Positions 33,043 through 40,959 of a stretch of 64,000 bases of DNA are shown here, piece by piece. The first letter of the stretch is position 1; each line of letters starts with the position of its first letter. Below the pieces are notes generated by a model. That model saw only the letters and a program-made list of their open reading frames with translations. It made no database searches and had not been told where the DNA came from. A program made the position numbers and the translations under genes. Origin of the DNA: Ruminococcus flavefaciens ND2009 (GTDB lineage Bacteria > Bacillota > Clostridia > Oscillospirales > Ruminococcaceae); the NCBI RefSeq assembly GCF_000621785.1, contig NZ_JHXI01000017.1, positions 1-64,000 on the forward strand, given 5' to 3'.

Positions 33043-34053
33043 ATGGCAGAATTTCTGGCAAGGGGAGCTTTCCGCATGGAAACTCCCGTAAAAATAAAAG
33101 GCTTCGCCGCCGTTGCAGGCGAAAAAGAGGGACAGGGTCCCCTGGGACAATGCTTCGACAGGGTGGTGGCGAACAGCCACTTCGGCATGGACACCTGGGA
33201 ACAGGCAGAGAGCCGCTTCCAGCTGGAAGCCGTCAGGCTCGCCCTGGACAAGGCAGGTCTCACAAGAGATGACATCGGCGTTATCTGCGCAGGAGACCTG
33301 ATAAACCAGTGTATCGGCTCCGCCTACAGCATGAGGGAGCTGGCTGTGCCTTTCCTCGGGCTTTACGGTGCCTGCTCCACCATGGCGGAGGGGCTGCTCA
33401 TAGCCTCGGTCATGGCGAACTGCGGTATTGCGGAACATACCGCCGCCGTCACATCATCTCACTTCTCCACCGCCGAAAGGCAGTTCCGCTTTCCCCTGTC
33501 CTACGGCGGTCAGCGGACTCCCACCGCACAATGGACCTGCACCGCCTCGGGAGCTGTGATACTCTCCCGTGAGGGCGGCACTGTAGGCGTAGCAGGAGGC
33601 TGTATAGGCAGGATAGCGGACCTCAGCGTCAGCGACATAAACAATATGGGAAGCGCCATGGCTCCTGCCGCCGCCGATACCATTCAGCGCTATCTCGCCG
33701 CAACAGGCACCTCTCCCGCAGACTATGACTTCATCGTAACAGGAGACCTGGGACTGGTGGGAAGTCCTCTGCTCGTGGATATACTGCTGAAGCAGGGCAT
33801 CGACATCTCAGCTCAGCACAGGGACTGCGGGGCTATGATATTTGACCCCGACACCCAGGACACCCACTGCGGCGGCTCCGGCTGCGGCTGCGGTGCAAGC
33901 GTCCTCTGCGGTCACTTCCTCCCCATGCTGGAAAAGGGAGAGGTACGGAATATACTCTTTGCGGCTACGGGAGCCCTTATGTCTCCCATGTCCCTCCAGC
34001 AGGGCGAGACCATTCCTGCTATCTCCCACCTCGTTCACCTCAGAAAGGACTGA
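33043..34053 (+). CDS. spoVAD: stage V sporulation protein AD
   Basis: A 336-residue thiolase-fold protein of family length. SpoVAD binds dipicolinic acid and belongs to the SpoVA channel in the spore inner membrane. Visible blocks: YGACSTMAEGLLIAS, HFSTAERQFRFPLSYGGQR with PTAQWTCTASGA, and CGGSGCGCGAS near the C-terminus. GGAGACAGTATC before the ATG. It forms a pair with spoVAE; spoVAC, normally directly upstream, is not here. Confidence 0.95.
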   Translation: MAEFLARGAFRMETPVKIKGFAAVAGEKEGQGPLGQCFDRVVANSHFGMDTWEQAESRFQLEAVRLALDKAGLTRDDIGVICAGDLINQCIGSAYSMRELAVPFLGLYGACSTMAEGLLIASVMANCGIAEHTAAVTSSHFSTAERQFRFPLSYGGQRTPTAQWTCTASGAVILSREGGTVGVAGGCIGRIADLSVSDINNMGSAMAPAAADTIQRYLAATGTSPADYDFIVTGDLGLVGSPLLVDILLKQGIDISAQHRDCGAMIFDPDTQDTHCGGSGCGCGASVLCGHFLPMLEKGEVRNILFAATGALMSPMSLQQGETIPAISHLVHLRKD

Positions 34054-34057
34054 TACT

Positions 34058-34420
34058 GTGATAACAGATATATTGAAAGCATTCGTGGTCGGCGGTGCTA
34101 TATGCACCGTGGGACAGCTCCTCATCGACTTTACAAAGCTGACTCCCGCAAGAATACTGACGGGTTTTGTGGTGGCAGGAGTCATACTCTCGGCGCTTGG
34201 CGTGTATAAGCCCCTTGTGGACTTCGCAGGTGCGGGTGCCTCCGTGCCCCTGACAGGCTTCGGACACCTCCTTGCTGAAGGCATAAGAAAAACCATCAGC
34301 AGCGATGGTCTACTCGGCATATTCACAGGCGGTCTCACCGCCGCAGCAGGGGGCGTTACAGCGGCGCTTCTCTTCGGACTTGCCGCAGCCATGATTTTCA
34401 AACAAAAGGACCGCTCCTGA
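34058..34420 (+). CDS. spoVAE: stage V sporulation protein AE
   Basis: A 120-residue membrane protein with four hydrophobic segments. It contains AFVVGGAICTVGQLLIDFT, TPARILTGFVVAGV and AGAGASVPLTGFGHLLAEG, all SpoVAE-typical. A GTG start is chosen: AAAGGA lies nine bases before 34058 and the protein then begins at the conserved N-terminus. It follows spoVAD by four bases and is followed by a terminator hairpin. Confidence 0.93.
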   Translation: MITDILKAFVVGGAICTVGQLLIDFTKLTPARILTGFVVAGVILSALGVYKPLVDFAGAGASVPLTGFGHLLAEGIRKTISSDGLLGIFTGGLTAAAGGVTAALLFGLAAAMIFKQKDRS

Positions 34421-34431
34421 TTTCACGATAT

Positions 34432-34466
34432 AGCTTCGGGCTGCCTGTTCCTCTCCGCCCGAAGCT
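34432..34466 (+). terminator. terminator after spoVAE
   Basis: Stem AGCTTCGGG/CCCGAAGCT with a 17-base loop, followed by CTCCCTATTTTC. Confidence 0.65.
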
Positions 34467-34551
34467 CTCCCTATTTTCAACAACATCTTTATTTTTAAGC
34501 GCTGTCATTTTGTGTGTGTTGCCAAATTTCAAAGTTTATTTCTCCCTTTGC

Positions 34552-34580
34552 TTGACTTTTCCGCCTTTTTGTACTATAAT
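34552..34580 (+). promoter_or_regulatory. tRNA operon promoter
   Basis: TTGACT (34552-34557), 17 bases, TATAAT (34575-34580), 32 bases before tRNA-Met. Confidence 0.85.
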
Positions 34581-34612
34581 AATTTAGTCGCAGGTGACGC
34601 CTGCTTATTTGT

Positions 34613-34689
34613 GGCGGCATAGCTCAGTTGGCTAGAGTACTCGGTTCATACCCGATTGGTCGTTGGTTCGAATCCTACTGCCGCTACCA
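34613..34689 (+). tRNA. tRNA-Met (CAT)
   Basis: A 77-base cloverleaf with encoded CCA. Acceptor GGCGGCA pairs with TGCCGCT (G-T at the first pair, as in Bacillus tRNA-Met). Anticodon loop TTCATAC gives CAT; T-loop GGTTCGAATCC. The paired first base and the GGCGG start point to an elongator. Confidence 0.95.
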
Positions 34690-34692
34690 AAT

Positions 34693-34767
34693 GGCCCGTT
34701 GGTCAAGAGGTTAAGACATCGCCCTTTCACGGCGGAATCATGGGTTCAATTCCCGTACGGGTCACCA
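34693..34767 (+). tRNA. tRNA-Glu (TTC), integration target
   Basis: A 75-base cloverleaf with encoded CCA. Anticodon stem GCC-x-x with loop CTTTCAC gives TTC. Acceptor GGCCCGT pairs with ACGGGTC. Its last 23 bases are the left copy of a 25-base direct repeat whose right copy lies at 46698-46722, so this gene is the attachment site of an integrated element and is kept intact by it. Confidence 0.95.
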
Positions 34768-34769
34768 TT
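34745..34769 (+). other. attL of element 1
   Basis: Starts TTCAATTCCCGTACGGGTCA and ends CCATT; identical over 25 bases to 46698-46722. Contains the T-arm and acceptor 3' strand of tRNA-Glu. Confidence 0.88.
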
Positions 34770-34778
34770 CAGCAATCC

Positions 34779-34822
34779 CACAGATGGCTTAAAATAGCCG
34801 TTTGTGGGCTTTCTTTTTTCTA
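34779..34822 (+). terminator. terminator of the tRNA operon
   Basis: Imperfect stem CCCACAGATGGCT/AGCCGTTTGTGGG followed by CTTTCTTTTTTC. It lies inside the integrated element, so the element supplies the terminator. Confidence 0.75.
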
Positions 34823-34832
34823 AAAATCAGGC

Positions 34833-34857
34833 TTTGGCACTTGTTTGGCACTTATTA
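34833..34857. other. integrase arm-type site, left
   Basis: TTTGGCACTTG followed by TTTGGCACTTATTA: a tandem TTTGGCACTT unit. Exactly repeated at 46560-46584 near the other end, as expected of arm sites bound by the integrase N-terminal domain. Confidence 0.7.
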
Positions 34858-34915
34858 TCTTTTAACTATTAATTTGGGTATCCGCAGAGCTTTCGCTCTG
34901 CGGTACTTTTTATGC

Positions 34916-36160
34916 TCATAATGCCAGTACCTGCTGCTCGGTCTCAGCTTCGGTATCGTCCTCGGCAGGACTTTCTTCCTCTGTGCCTATATCGTTTGTG
35001 AAGCTCAGTGCATTGCTTATCGCATCGCAGTTGCGAGCCTTGGCTTCCTGAAACATATGAGAATACAGATTCAAGGTAGTCCCTACGACGCTGTGTCCCA
35101 TATCCGAGGATACCGCTACCACATCTACGCCTTCAAATATAAGCAGGCTTGCATGGAGATGTCGCAGTGAATGGATATTCTTGAACGGCACTCCGATACG
35201 CTCACAGTAGCCTTTCAGCCATTCAAACGGTGTCTGAGGATTCATAGGTGCTCCGTTCCATTTGGTGAACAGCCTGTCATGGTCTTCCCACTTAGTGCCG
35301 AGCTGCTCAGCTTCTGCCTCCTGTTCAGCCTTGAACTGCCTGAGCAAGTTCATTATAGAGACAGGCATCTTGGACACTCGCTTTGACTTTCTTGTTTTCG
35401 TAGTGTCGGTATAAATGCCCTTCTCGGCTGTATACTGTGATGTACGGCGGACATGGATAATGTTGTTCTCAAAGTCGATGTCTTTCCATTCCAGTCCAAG
35501 CATTTCGCTGCGGCGGTAACCACTGTATATTGCAAGCAGCAGGTAGACCTGATACTTCATCGGCTCGCCTCTCAGGTTCTCATACAGCTTCTTAACCTCA
35601 TCTATGGTGTAGATCTGTTTCTCGTCCTGTTCCTGTTTCGGCACATATACTCGTCTGCAAGGGTTGTCCGTCAGCATTCCCATGCGTATGGCATAGCTGA
35701 ATACGTCGCTGATGAAGCTCAGATGATGCACAGCCGTTTTCCTCGACAGCGGCTTACCCGTGTTCATATTCTTGCCGTTGACAAGCATATCTGTCACGAA
35801 CTTCTGAATATCACGAGCCGTTATCTTGTCGAGCCGCTTGTGACCTATGGCAGGATAGACACGCTTGGTGAGCTGTTTCATTCTCGCATACGAAGTCGGT
35901 CTGAGATTGACTTTGGCATATTCTTCAAACCACTGCTCTGCGAATTTCTCGAACTTGACAGCTGATGTTATCTGTCCCCTCTTGCATTCTTCCTCGAACA
36001 GGACAGCCTGACGAGTGAGTTCCTTTTCAATTTGCTTCGGTGTCATACCCGGCTCAGGCTTGTAGCTCTTGAACTGATTTCGCTGCTTGCCGTCTACACC
36101 ATAGCCGCATGACACTCTTATCTGGTACGTTCCCTCGGAACGCTTTCTGATTGTCGCCAT
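34916..36160 (-). CDS. tyrosine recombinase (integrase) of element 1
   Basis: A 414-residue site-specific recombinase. N-terminal arm-binding domain (RKRSEGTYQIRVSCGYG), core-binding domain (about 75-165), catalytic domain with R in YSGYRRSEMLGL, HSLRHLHAS, GHSVVGTT and the nucleophile in LNLYSHMF. Start MATIRKR is chosen: GGAGG lies 11 bases before 36160, and the element-2 integrase begins at the same point. About three quarters of positions match that paralogue. It lies beside attL, transcribed towards the tRNA. Confidence 0.95.
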   Translation of the reverse strand: MATIRKRSEGTYQIRVSCGYGVDGKQRNQFKSYKPEPGMTPKQIEKELTRQAVLFEEECKRGQITSAVKFEKFAEQWFEEYAKVNLRPTSYARMKQLTKRVYPAIGHKRLDKITARDIQKFVTDMLVNGKNMNTGKPLSRKTAVHHLSFISDVFSYAIRMGMLTDNPCRRVYVPKQEQDEKQIYTIDEVKKLYENLRGEPMKYQVYLLLAIYSGYRRSEMLGLEWKDIDFENNIIHVRRTSQYTAEKGIYTDTTKTRKSKRVSKMPVSIMNLLRQFKAEQEAEAEQLGTKWEDHDRLFTKWNGAPMNPQTPFEWLKGYCERIGVPFKNIHSLRHLHASLLIFEGVDVVAVSSDMGHSVVGTTLNLYSHMFQEAKARNCDAISNALSFTNDIGTEEESPAEDDTEAETEQQVLAL

Positions 36161-36287
36161 ATATTTAAAAACCTCCGTTTCAAAACTATGGCGCATTTCC
36201 TCCACCGACATTATACCACAGGTCTGCGGAAATGTCTATCAGAAATGCGCCGTTCGTGTTAAAAATCTTCTTTACTGATAAAATCGC

Positions 36288-36482
36288 TCACGCTGTTTCT
36301 CCACGAAGGTATCTCAGGAAAAGCTCTTTATTGATGAGATATTTCTTGCCTGCCATGATGTGCGGTACTTGGTCATTGATGCACATCTGACGGACTCTGT
36401 ACTCGGTCAGCCCTTCCACAAGAGATGCCGCCTCCTTTATGGTCAGCATTACGATTTTAGTCTCTGTTTTGTTTTCAACCAT
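36288..36482 (-). CDS. excisionase-like DNA-binding protein
   Basis: A 64-residue winged-helix protein. IVMLTIKEAASLVEGLTEYR, VRQMC, VPHIMAGKKYLINKELFLRYL has the MerR/Xis-type pattern of excisionases that bend DNA at att sites. A near-identical 63-residue gene stands at the same place in element 2. It is upstream of the integrase in the same orientation with a 127-base gap. Confidence 0.85.
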   Translation of the reverse strand: MVENKTETKIVMLTIKEAASLVEGLTEYRVRQMCINDQVPHIMAGKKYLINKELFLRYLRGETA

Positions 36483-36614
36483 TCAATCATACTCCTTCTC
36501 ATTGTCTCGTTCATGTTTCCCGTGTGAATTAAAGTGTTCATTTTCATCTTTCCTTTACTAAAAATTTAAGGGTACGGCTCTGTCCGTACCCTTTCCATTT
36601 TGATTGTTATGATT

Positions 36615-36893
36615 TTATTTCAGGTTCTCGCTCCTGCCGAACATCACATCTATGATAAGCTCGGCGCAGTCACGGAAGCCTTGTATGTAGCTTTCCGCTG
36701 CCATTGTCTCGGACAGCATTCCCTGCATATCCGTTATGTTGTTCAGCAGCTTCTTATCGTCAGCCGACAGTCGTTTCTCCAGTGCGTCGTACAACTCGAG
36801 AAGCTCAATACTCCGCTTTGCATAGTCGGAGTCCTTCCTCACATCGTGCTGACACGGTATGACGTTTCCGTAGTATAAATCCTGCAACTTCAT
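36615..36893 (-). CDS. 92-residue element protein (DUF6809-like)
   Basis: A small helical protein starting MKLQDLYYGNVIPCQ. AGGAGGTGACC lies ten bases before the ATG at 36893; the longer frame upstream lacks a site. The C-terminus is TMAAESYIQGFRDCAELIID and VMFGRSENLK. A copy of exactly equal length with about 85 percent matching residues is in element 2. The LYYGN opening recalls DUF6809, seen in many Firmicutes elements; role unknown. Confidence 0.75.
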   Translation of the reverse strand: MKLQDLYYGNVIPCQHDVRKDSDYAKRSIELLELYDALEKRLSADDKKLLNNITDMQGMLSETMAAESYIQGFRDCAELIIDVMFGRSENLK

Positions 36894-36999
36894 CGCCGTG
36901 GTCACCTCCTGACCAACAATCATACCACAGCACTCAAACGAAATCCATTCATCAGACCTGACGAAAACCGGCTGTTGAAACAAAGCACACCTCACAGGA

Positions 37000-38337
37000 C
37001 TATCCCATATGTATTCCAAGAGCTTCCTTTCGCTCTCGTTCCTCAGCAAGAGCTTTGCTGTCAATGTGCTCCCGAGCGTACTCAGTATCGTCGGCAGGCT
37101 CGTCATCAATCATCGAAGCCACAGCTGTAACGCCGCCGACAATGCTATCAAAACTGACTGCGAGATCACTATCCACTTGGCTGCTTTCAATCTTAGCCTG
37201 TGCTTGTATTCGTCGAGCTCTTTCAGCTTCGAGCCATATTCCTCGTTCAGCTTCCCAGCCTGTGATGACAGGTCCGCTGTTGCTTTCTTCAACTGCTCGA
37301 TTGCTAACGTCGTGTTTTCCGACGTTTGATCCAGCAGCTCCCGACAGCTCGCTATGGTATCTCTCTGCTCGGAACGGACTGTTTTCAGCACCTGTTCTGT
37401 CTCTGCTTTCGTCGCCAACACCGATAGCGTTTCCAGTATCTCTAACTGCTCCTGCGACATCAGTTTGTTCAACTTTATCAGCGCTCTCCAATTGGCATCG
37501 AGTACCAACACTGCTGGCTGAGTTTCCTCCGCTGCTGATAATTCCTTGTCGTACATCTGCTGCAATTCTTCTTGTTTCGAATTCATACTCCATATTCTCC
37601 TTTCGATAACGTTCGCCGTGAAGCTTATTGTCACGGCATCTTCTGCCATTAGGACAGGTGTAGGTGATGTATTTGCGGTTGTCCTCCCACCGTACACCAT
37701 AGCCCTGCTGTTTCATCATGAAACAGAATTGCTTCTTTGACTTCGCCTGTTTCATCACTTGGTTTATGACATTCATCAGCTCCCACTTGAAGCTCTCGCC
37801 GCGCTTGGCTGACCTGTACTCGCTGTCGGAGAGGTAGTCCCTGTTCATTTTCTTCTTGGGAGTATCAAGCACATGAACTCCGTACCGCTGACAGATCTCA
37901 TCGCTGAGCTTCATCAGTTCCTCGACACTCTCCTTGTTTGAATGATACTTCTTCCCATCCTCGAAACTGACCGAGTTGAACACGAAGTGTGAGTGGATAT
38001 GCTCTCTGTCAATGTGAGTAGCGACTACAACTTCGTATTTGTTGAATGCTTTCTCCGCAAGCTCCACTGCTATCTTGTGGGCAAGCTCGGGTTCGATTTC
38101 GTATCCGCTGGGGAAGCTCTGCACCAGATGATAGTACAATCGACCGTCAGGTTTATGGTACAGGTTCTTAGTCGCGGTCATTTCATCGAGTGCGGTCTCG
38201 GGTGAGCAGTTGACTCCGGTCACGAAACGCTTGTCCTCTGACACGGTCTTTTCCTTTCTGCTGACGTAATTAAGGACGTTTCTCATGCCGCCAGCGGTCT
38301 GAGTTTTGTTGTTGATAAAATGGATTATGGGCATCAC
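37000..38337 (-). CDS. MOBP-type relaxase
   Basis: A 445-residue relaxase that nicks oriT to start mobilization. Y24 in NVLNYVSRKEKT is the likely nucleophile, and HIDREHIHSHFVFNSV (108-123) is the metal-binding histidine motif. The C-terminal half (from about 250) is low in structure (Gly, Ser, Asp, Glu) and contains a complete second gene in another frame. It overlaps mobC by four bases. With no conjugation pore genes in the element it must use a helper's. Confidence 0.9.
   Translation of the reverse strand: MMPIIHFINNKTQTAGGMRNVLNYVSRKEKTVSEDKRFVTGVNCSPETALDEMTATKNLYHKPDGRLYYHLVQSFPSGYEIEPELAHKIAVELAEKAFNKYEVVVATHIDREHIHSHFVFNSVSFEDGKKYHSNKESVEELMKLSDEICQRYGVHVLDTPKKKMNRDYLSDSEYRSAKRGESFKWELMNVINQVMKQAKSKKQFCFMMKQQGYGVRWEDNRKYITYTCPNGRRCRDNKLHGERYRKENMEYEFETRRIAADVRQGIISSGGNSASSVGTRCQLESADKVEQTDVAGAVRDTGNAIGVGDESRDRTGAENSPFRAERYHSELSGAAGSNVGKHDVSNRAVEESNSGPVITGWEAERGIWLEAERARRIQAQAKIESSQVDSDLAVSFDSIVGGVTAVASMIDDEPADDTEYAREHIDSKALAEERERKEALGIHMG
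37110..37586 (-). CDS. nested gene: coiled-coil protein with a C-terminal membrane helix
   Basis: A 158-residue frame lying wholly within the relaxase gene in another register. Ribosome site AAAGGAG ten bases before the ATG at 37586. The protein is a long helix with heptad pattern (ETLSVLATKAETEQVLK, TLAIEQLKKATADLSSQAGK) and ends with a membrane helix (AAKWIVISQSVLIALSAALQ). ColE1-type plasmids likewise hide mbeB and mbeD inside the relaxase gene. A mobilization or entry-exclusion role is inference. Confidence 0.72.
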   Translation of the reverse strand: MNSKQEELQQMYDKELSAAEETQPAVLVLDANWRALIKLNKLMSQEQLEILETLSVLATKAETEQVLKTVRSEQRDTIASCRELLDQTSENTTLAIEQLKKATADLSSQAGKLNEEYGSKLKELDEYKHRLRLKAAKWIVISQSVLIALSAALQLWLR

Positions 38338-38645
38338 TTCACCACCTTTGCTATCTCACAGACTGCCGCTGTCACTGACTTGTGCTGCTCCACAAGCTCG
38401 TCCAGTCGAACGGAGTGAAGCCGTCCTTCATGAGCCAGCATTGCTATCTGATTGAGATTCCGACCGATAGCTTTCTGCTGCTTTGCTACCTCGTTCAATC
38501 CGTCTGCTACGACGATTTTCTTATCCAGTGCCGATCTGAGAATGAAGTCGCTGAGGGACTGCTTGTGCCGCTTAGCCTTGCTGTGTATCCGCTCGTACTC
38601 GTCATCAGTACAGCGGATAGTGATCGTTCGATTGCGTTTTCTCAT
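38334..38645 (-). CDS. MobC-type relaxosome protein
   Basis: A 103-residue protein with a ribbon-helix-helix start (RTITIRCTDDEYERIHSKAK) and the MobC phrase AKQQKAIGRNLNQIAMLAHEG. It binds oriT and assists the relaxase. It overlaps the relaxase start by four bases; oriT is expected just upstream. Confidence 0.9.
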   Translation of the reverse strand: MRKRNRTITIRCTDDEYERIHSKAKRHKQSLSDFILRSALDKKIVVADGLNEVAKQQKAIGRNLNQIAMLAHEGRLHSVRLDELVEQHKSVTAAVCEIAKVVK

Positions 38646-38976
38646 TGTATCACGCTCCTTTCTTCTTTGTGCGATTTTTGAGAGGGGGCTCGGGGTTCGC
38701 CCCGACCAGCAAGCGTTCGGCGGACTGCCGAATGCGATGCTGGCATTTCATACTTCCGTCGCCTGTACTGCTCCGTCAGCGGTAGTTTTCCCCTTATGCC
38801 AATGCCGCCCACACTCGCTCCACGTTGCGCGACAATCGCTTTTGTGGACACGGGTGGGATAACTACCCGATTTGGACTGTTGCGGCAAAAATGGGCGTTT
38901 TTGTGCGTGACAGTAACTCTGCCGTGACGGTAACTCTACCGACACGGAATCCTACCGACACGCTCCGCAGATGAAG
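38646..38976. other. probable oriT region
   Basis: A 331-base gap upstream of mobC with no convincing gene and several palindromes. CTCGGGG/CCCCGA lies at 38687-38705, and a long imperfect hairpin around TTCGGC-ggact-GCCGAA at 38708-38741. CGGGT/ACCCG flanks GGATAACT at 38851-38869. Position beside mobC and the inverted repeats fit an origin of transfer; the nick site cannot be named. Confidence 0.55.
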
Positions 38977-40020
38977 CTATATAGAGCTTTGTGAGCTGTC
39001 AGTCAGCGCCTGCGTGACGGTAACATTTCTACCGTCACTATTGTCACGCTCGCCGTTGTAGTGAAGGATGATGACACGACCTTTGTGAACTCTTTCGTAC
39101 TTGAAATCAATACCGTACTTGCTTAGTTCATAACCATTCTGGACTAAGTCTCTTGTAACTCTGTTCGGATAAATGACTTCATCGGTAACTGATTTTAACT
39201 CTTCAACCAACTCGGTTGCAGTGCCTTCAAAGTGAATGCGCTCACTGATGAAAAGATATACAGCAGAGAGAACAATATTGTCGCGGCTCTTCTGTGTCGC
39301 AGGCTCATTCTCAACTATCCAGCACATTGCATCGGTATCGAAATGCATTCGCAGTTCAGTGTATTCAATGTCACGCCCCTGACAATACATGATCGCTTTT
39401 CCTGAGCCGCACTTTGTTTCCTTGAGCGCAAAGTTGCCGTCAGTTGCACCGCCGATACCTGTACTGCCTGTCATCATATTGAACGGATTATCGTCCTTAG
39501 CTTTTCGCATATGATGAATCATCAGTATGCATATACCTAAGCGGTATGCGACTTGTTTGAGTGCGATCAGATCAGCGTAGTCAGCACCGTAACTTGACTC
39601 AACATTGCTGCGCACCATTTGCATAACGTCAATCACAACTATCTTTAAGTCATCGTGATCTTTCTTGAACGCTTCTATCTGTTCTTCAAGACCTGCACCA
39701 ATCTTGTCAGCGGCAACTGCAAAGTGCAGATTCTCAATCGGTTCGGCGTTCATCTGAAACAATCTGCGCTGTAGTCGCTGATAGTTATCTTCCAAACACA
39801 AGTACAGCGCAGTTCCCTGAATAGTTTCTCGTCCGAGCACCGGAACTCCTGTTGCAATGCTGAGACAGATATCCATTGCCAGCCATGACTTGCCTACCTT
39901 CTGCGCACCTGCAAGTACATACAGTCCTTGCGTGAGCAGACCGTCAATGATGAACTCCTTCGGCTTGAATACTGTTGACAGTATTTCTTCTGCGGTTTTT
40001 GTTTGTAACACATTACTCAT
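38977..40020 (-). CDS. RepA-like hexameric helicase/ATPase (AAA_25)
   Basis: A 347-residue RecA-fold ATPase. Walker A GAQKVGKSW near 38-46, LYLCLEDN near 72, Walker B IVVIDVMQMV near 126-135, ILMIHHMRKAK sensor histidines near 166-176, and GSTGIGGATDGNFAL. Such proteins (RSF1010 RepA-like) unwind DNA during replication of plasmids and elements. The C-terminal ~90 residues look like a winged helix. It suggests the excised circle replicates. Some C-terminal residues are low complexity (SDGRNVTVTQ). Confidence 0.85.
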   Translation of the reverse strand: MSNVLQTKTAEEILSTVFKPKEFIIDGLLTQGLYVLAGAQKVGKSWLAMDICLSIATGVPVLGRETIQGTALYLCLEDNYQRLQRRLFQMNAEPIENLHFAVAADKIGAGLEEQIEAFKKDHDDLKIVVIDVMQMVRSNVESSYGADYADLIALKQVAYRLGICILMIHHMRKAKDDNPFNMMTGSTGIGGATDGNFALKETKCGSGKAIMYCQGRDIEYTELRMHFDTDAMCWIVENEPATQKSRDNIVLSAVYLFISERIHFEGTATELVEELKSVTDEVIYPNRVTRDLVQNGYELSKYGIDFKYERVHKGRVIILHYNGERDNSDGRNVTVTQALTDSSQSSI

Positions 40021-40959
40021 AGCATTCCTCCTTTCTCATAAGATCCCCGAACACAGCCGACAGCTTTTTTCGTTACGGGCAACTGCTCGTGCGAACTATT
40101 TTTGTGGGCTGTGTCGGACGGATTTCTACACTCCACAGGTAAAAATGTGGGAGCAGTATCCTTTATGCAAATCGACCTGTTTTTGCATATGTTTTTGACC
40201 GCTCTGAAACGTTTTCCTAAACACAAATTGATTTTCATGAGAACTGACCTTTTCTCACAGGAAACTGATATTGACCGCAAAGCGCATAGAATAGAGCTTT
40301 GCAGACATTTCAACTCAAAACTGCCAAGTCGACAGTTTTGAATGTTTTTCAGTCAAAAATGAGCATTTCGGAATAAAAATGTGGGAGCAGTATCCTTATT
40401 GCATTTTAGTATGTTTTTGACTATTATTTAAGGCTGCAGATCACGAACGCATCAGGACATAGTACGTCCCAGCATAGCAGACACACTGTTTTGAACAGCA
40501 GTATCCGCCGCACTATGCCTGACCGAATCAGAAGCCGCCCGACTGCACATCGGACTCATAGACAACCTAAATGCTCGGCTGCCCCGGCACACTCCCATTG
40601 CCTGCGACGGTTTTATCACGCTCGGACTGTGGCTGAGTGTAAGTATCCGTTCCCGACTTTCATCGCTTACTTCACATCTGCGCTATGTGAAACCAGAGAT
40701 GTTATCGCTCGCCTTGCGGGTCATCGCGTATCTCTGGGCTGGTACGGCTCACCGCCCCACCATCGGAAACAACGTAACTCCTGATCCCATATTCAATTTT
40801 CAAGTTTCTGTCCAAGTCCGAAGACTCTTCCTCAGTTTCAATCATAACAGACTTTTTTCGCATAATAAATGCGAAATGAAACTCAAAAGATTTTTTACAC
40901 TTTCATTTCAATATGATGTGTGTTATAATAGTGGTAACCTATCTTTGGAGGCAAAACTT
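40021..40959. other. non-coding region with repeats, candidate replication origin
   Basis: About 940 bases between the divergent RepA-like and DUF6076-like genes. A direct repeat AAAAATGTGGGAGCAGTATC plus CTT occurs at 40141-40163 and 40376-40398, in both cases followed within 30 bases by GTATGTTTTTGACT-like sequence. Between them lies the inverted repeat CAAAACTG/CAGTTTTG at about 40317-40340. Iteron-like repeats beside a RepA-type gene suggest an origin. A 98-residue frame at 40017-40313 is not supported. A -10 box (TATAAT) at 40923-40928 serves the next gene. Confidence 0.45.

Noticed and set aside
38642..38851. 69-residue ORF over the mobC upstream region
   Set aside because: It reads through the palindromes; conservation of the oriT DNA would explain an open frame. 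No ribosome site seen.
40017..40313. 98-residue ORF upstream of the RepA-like gene
   Set aside because: It spans one copy of the direct repeat, has no ribosome site and no recognisable pattern.
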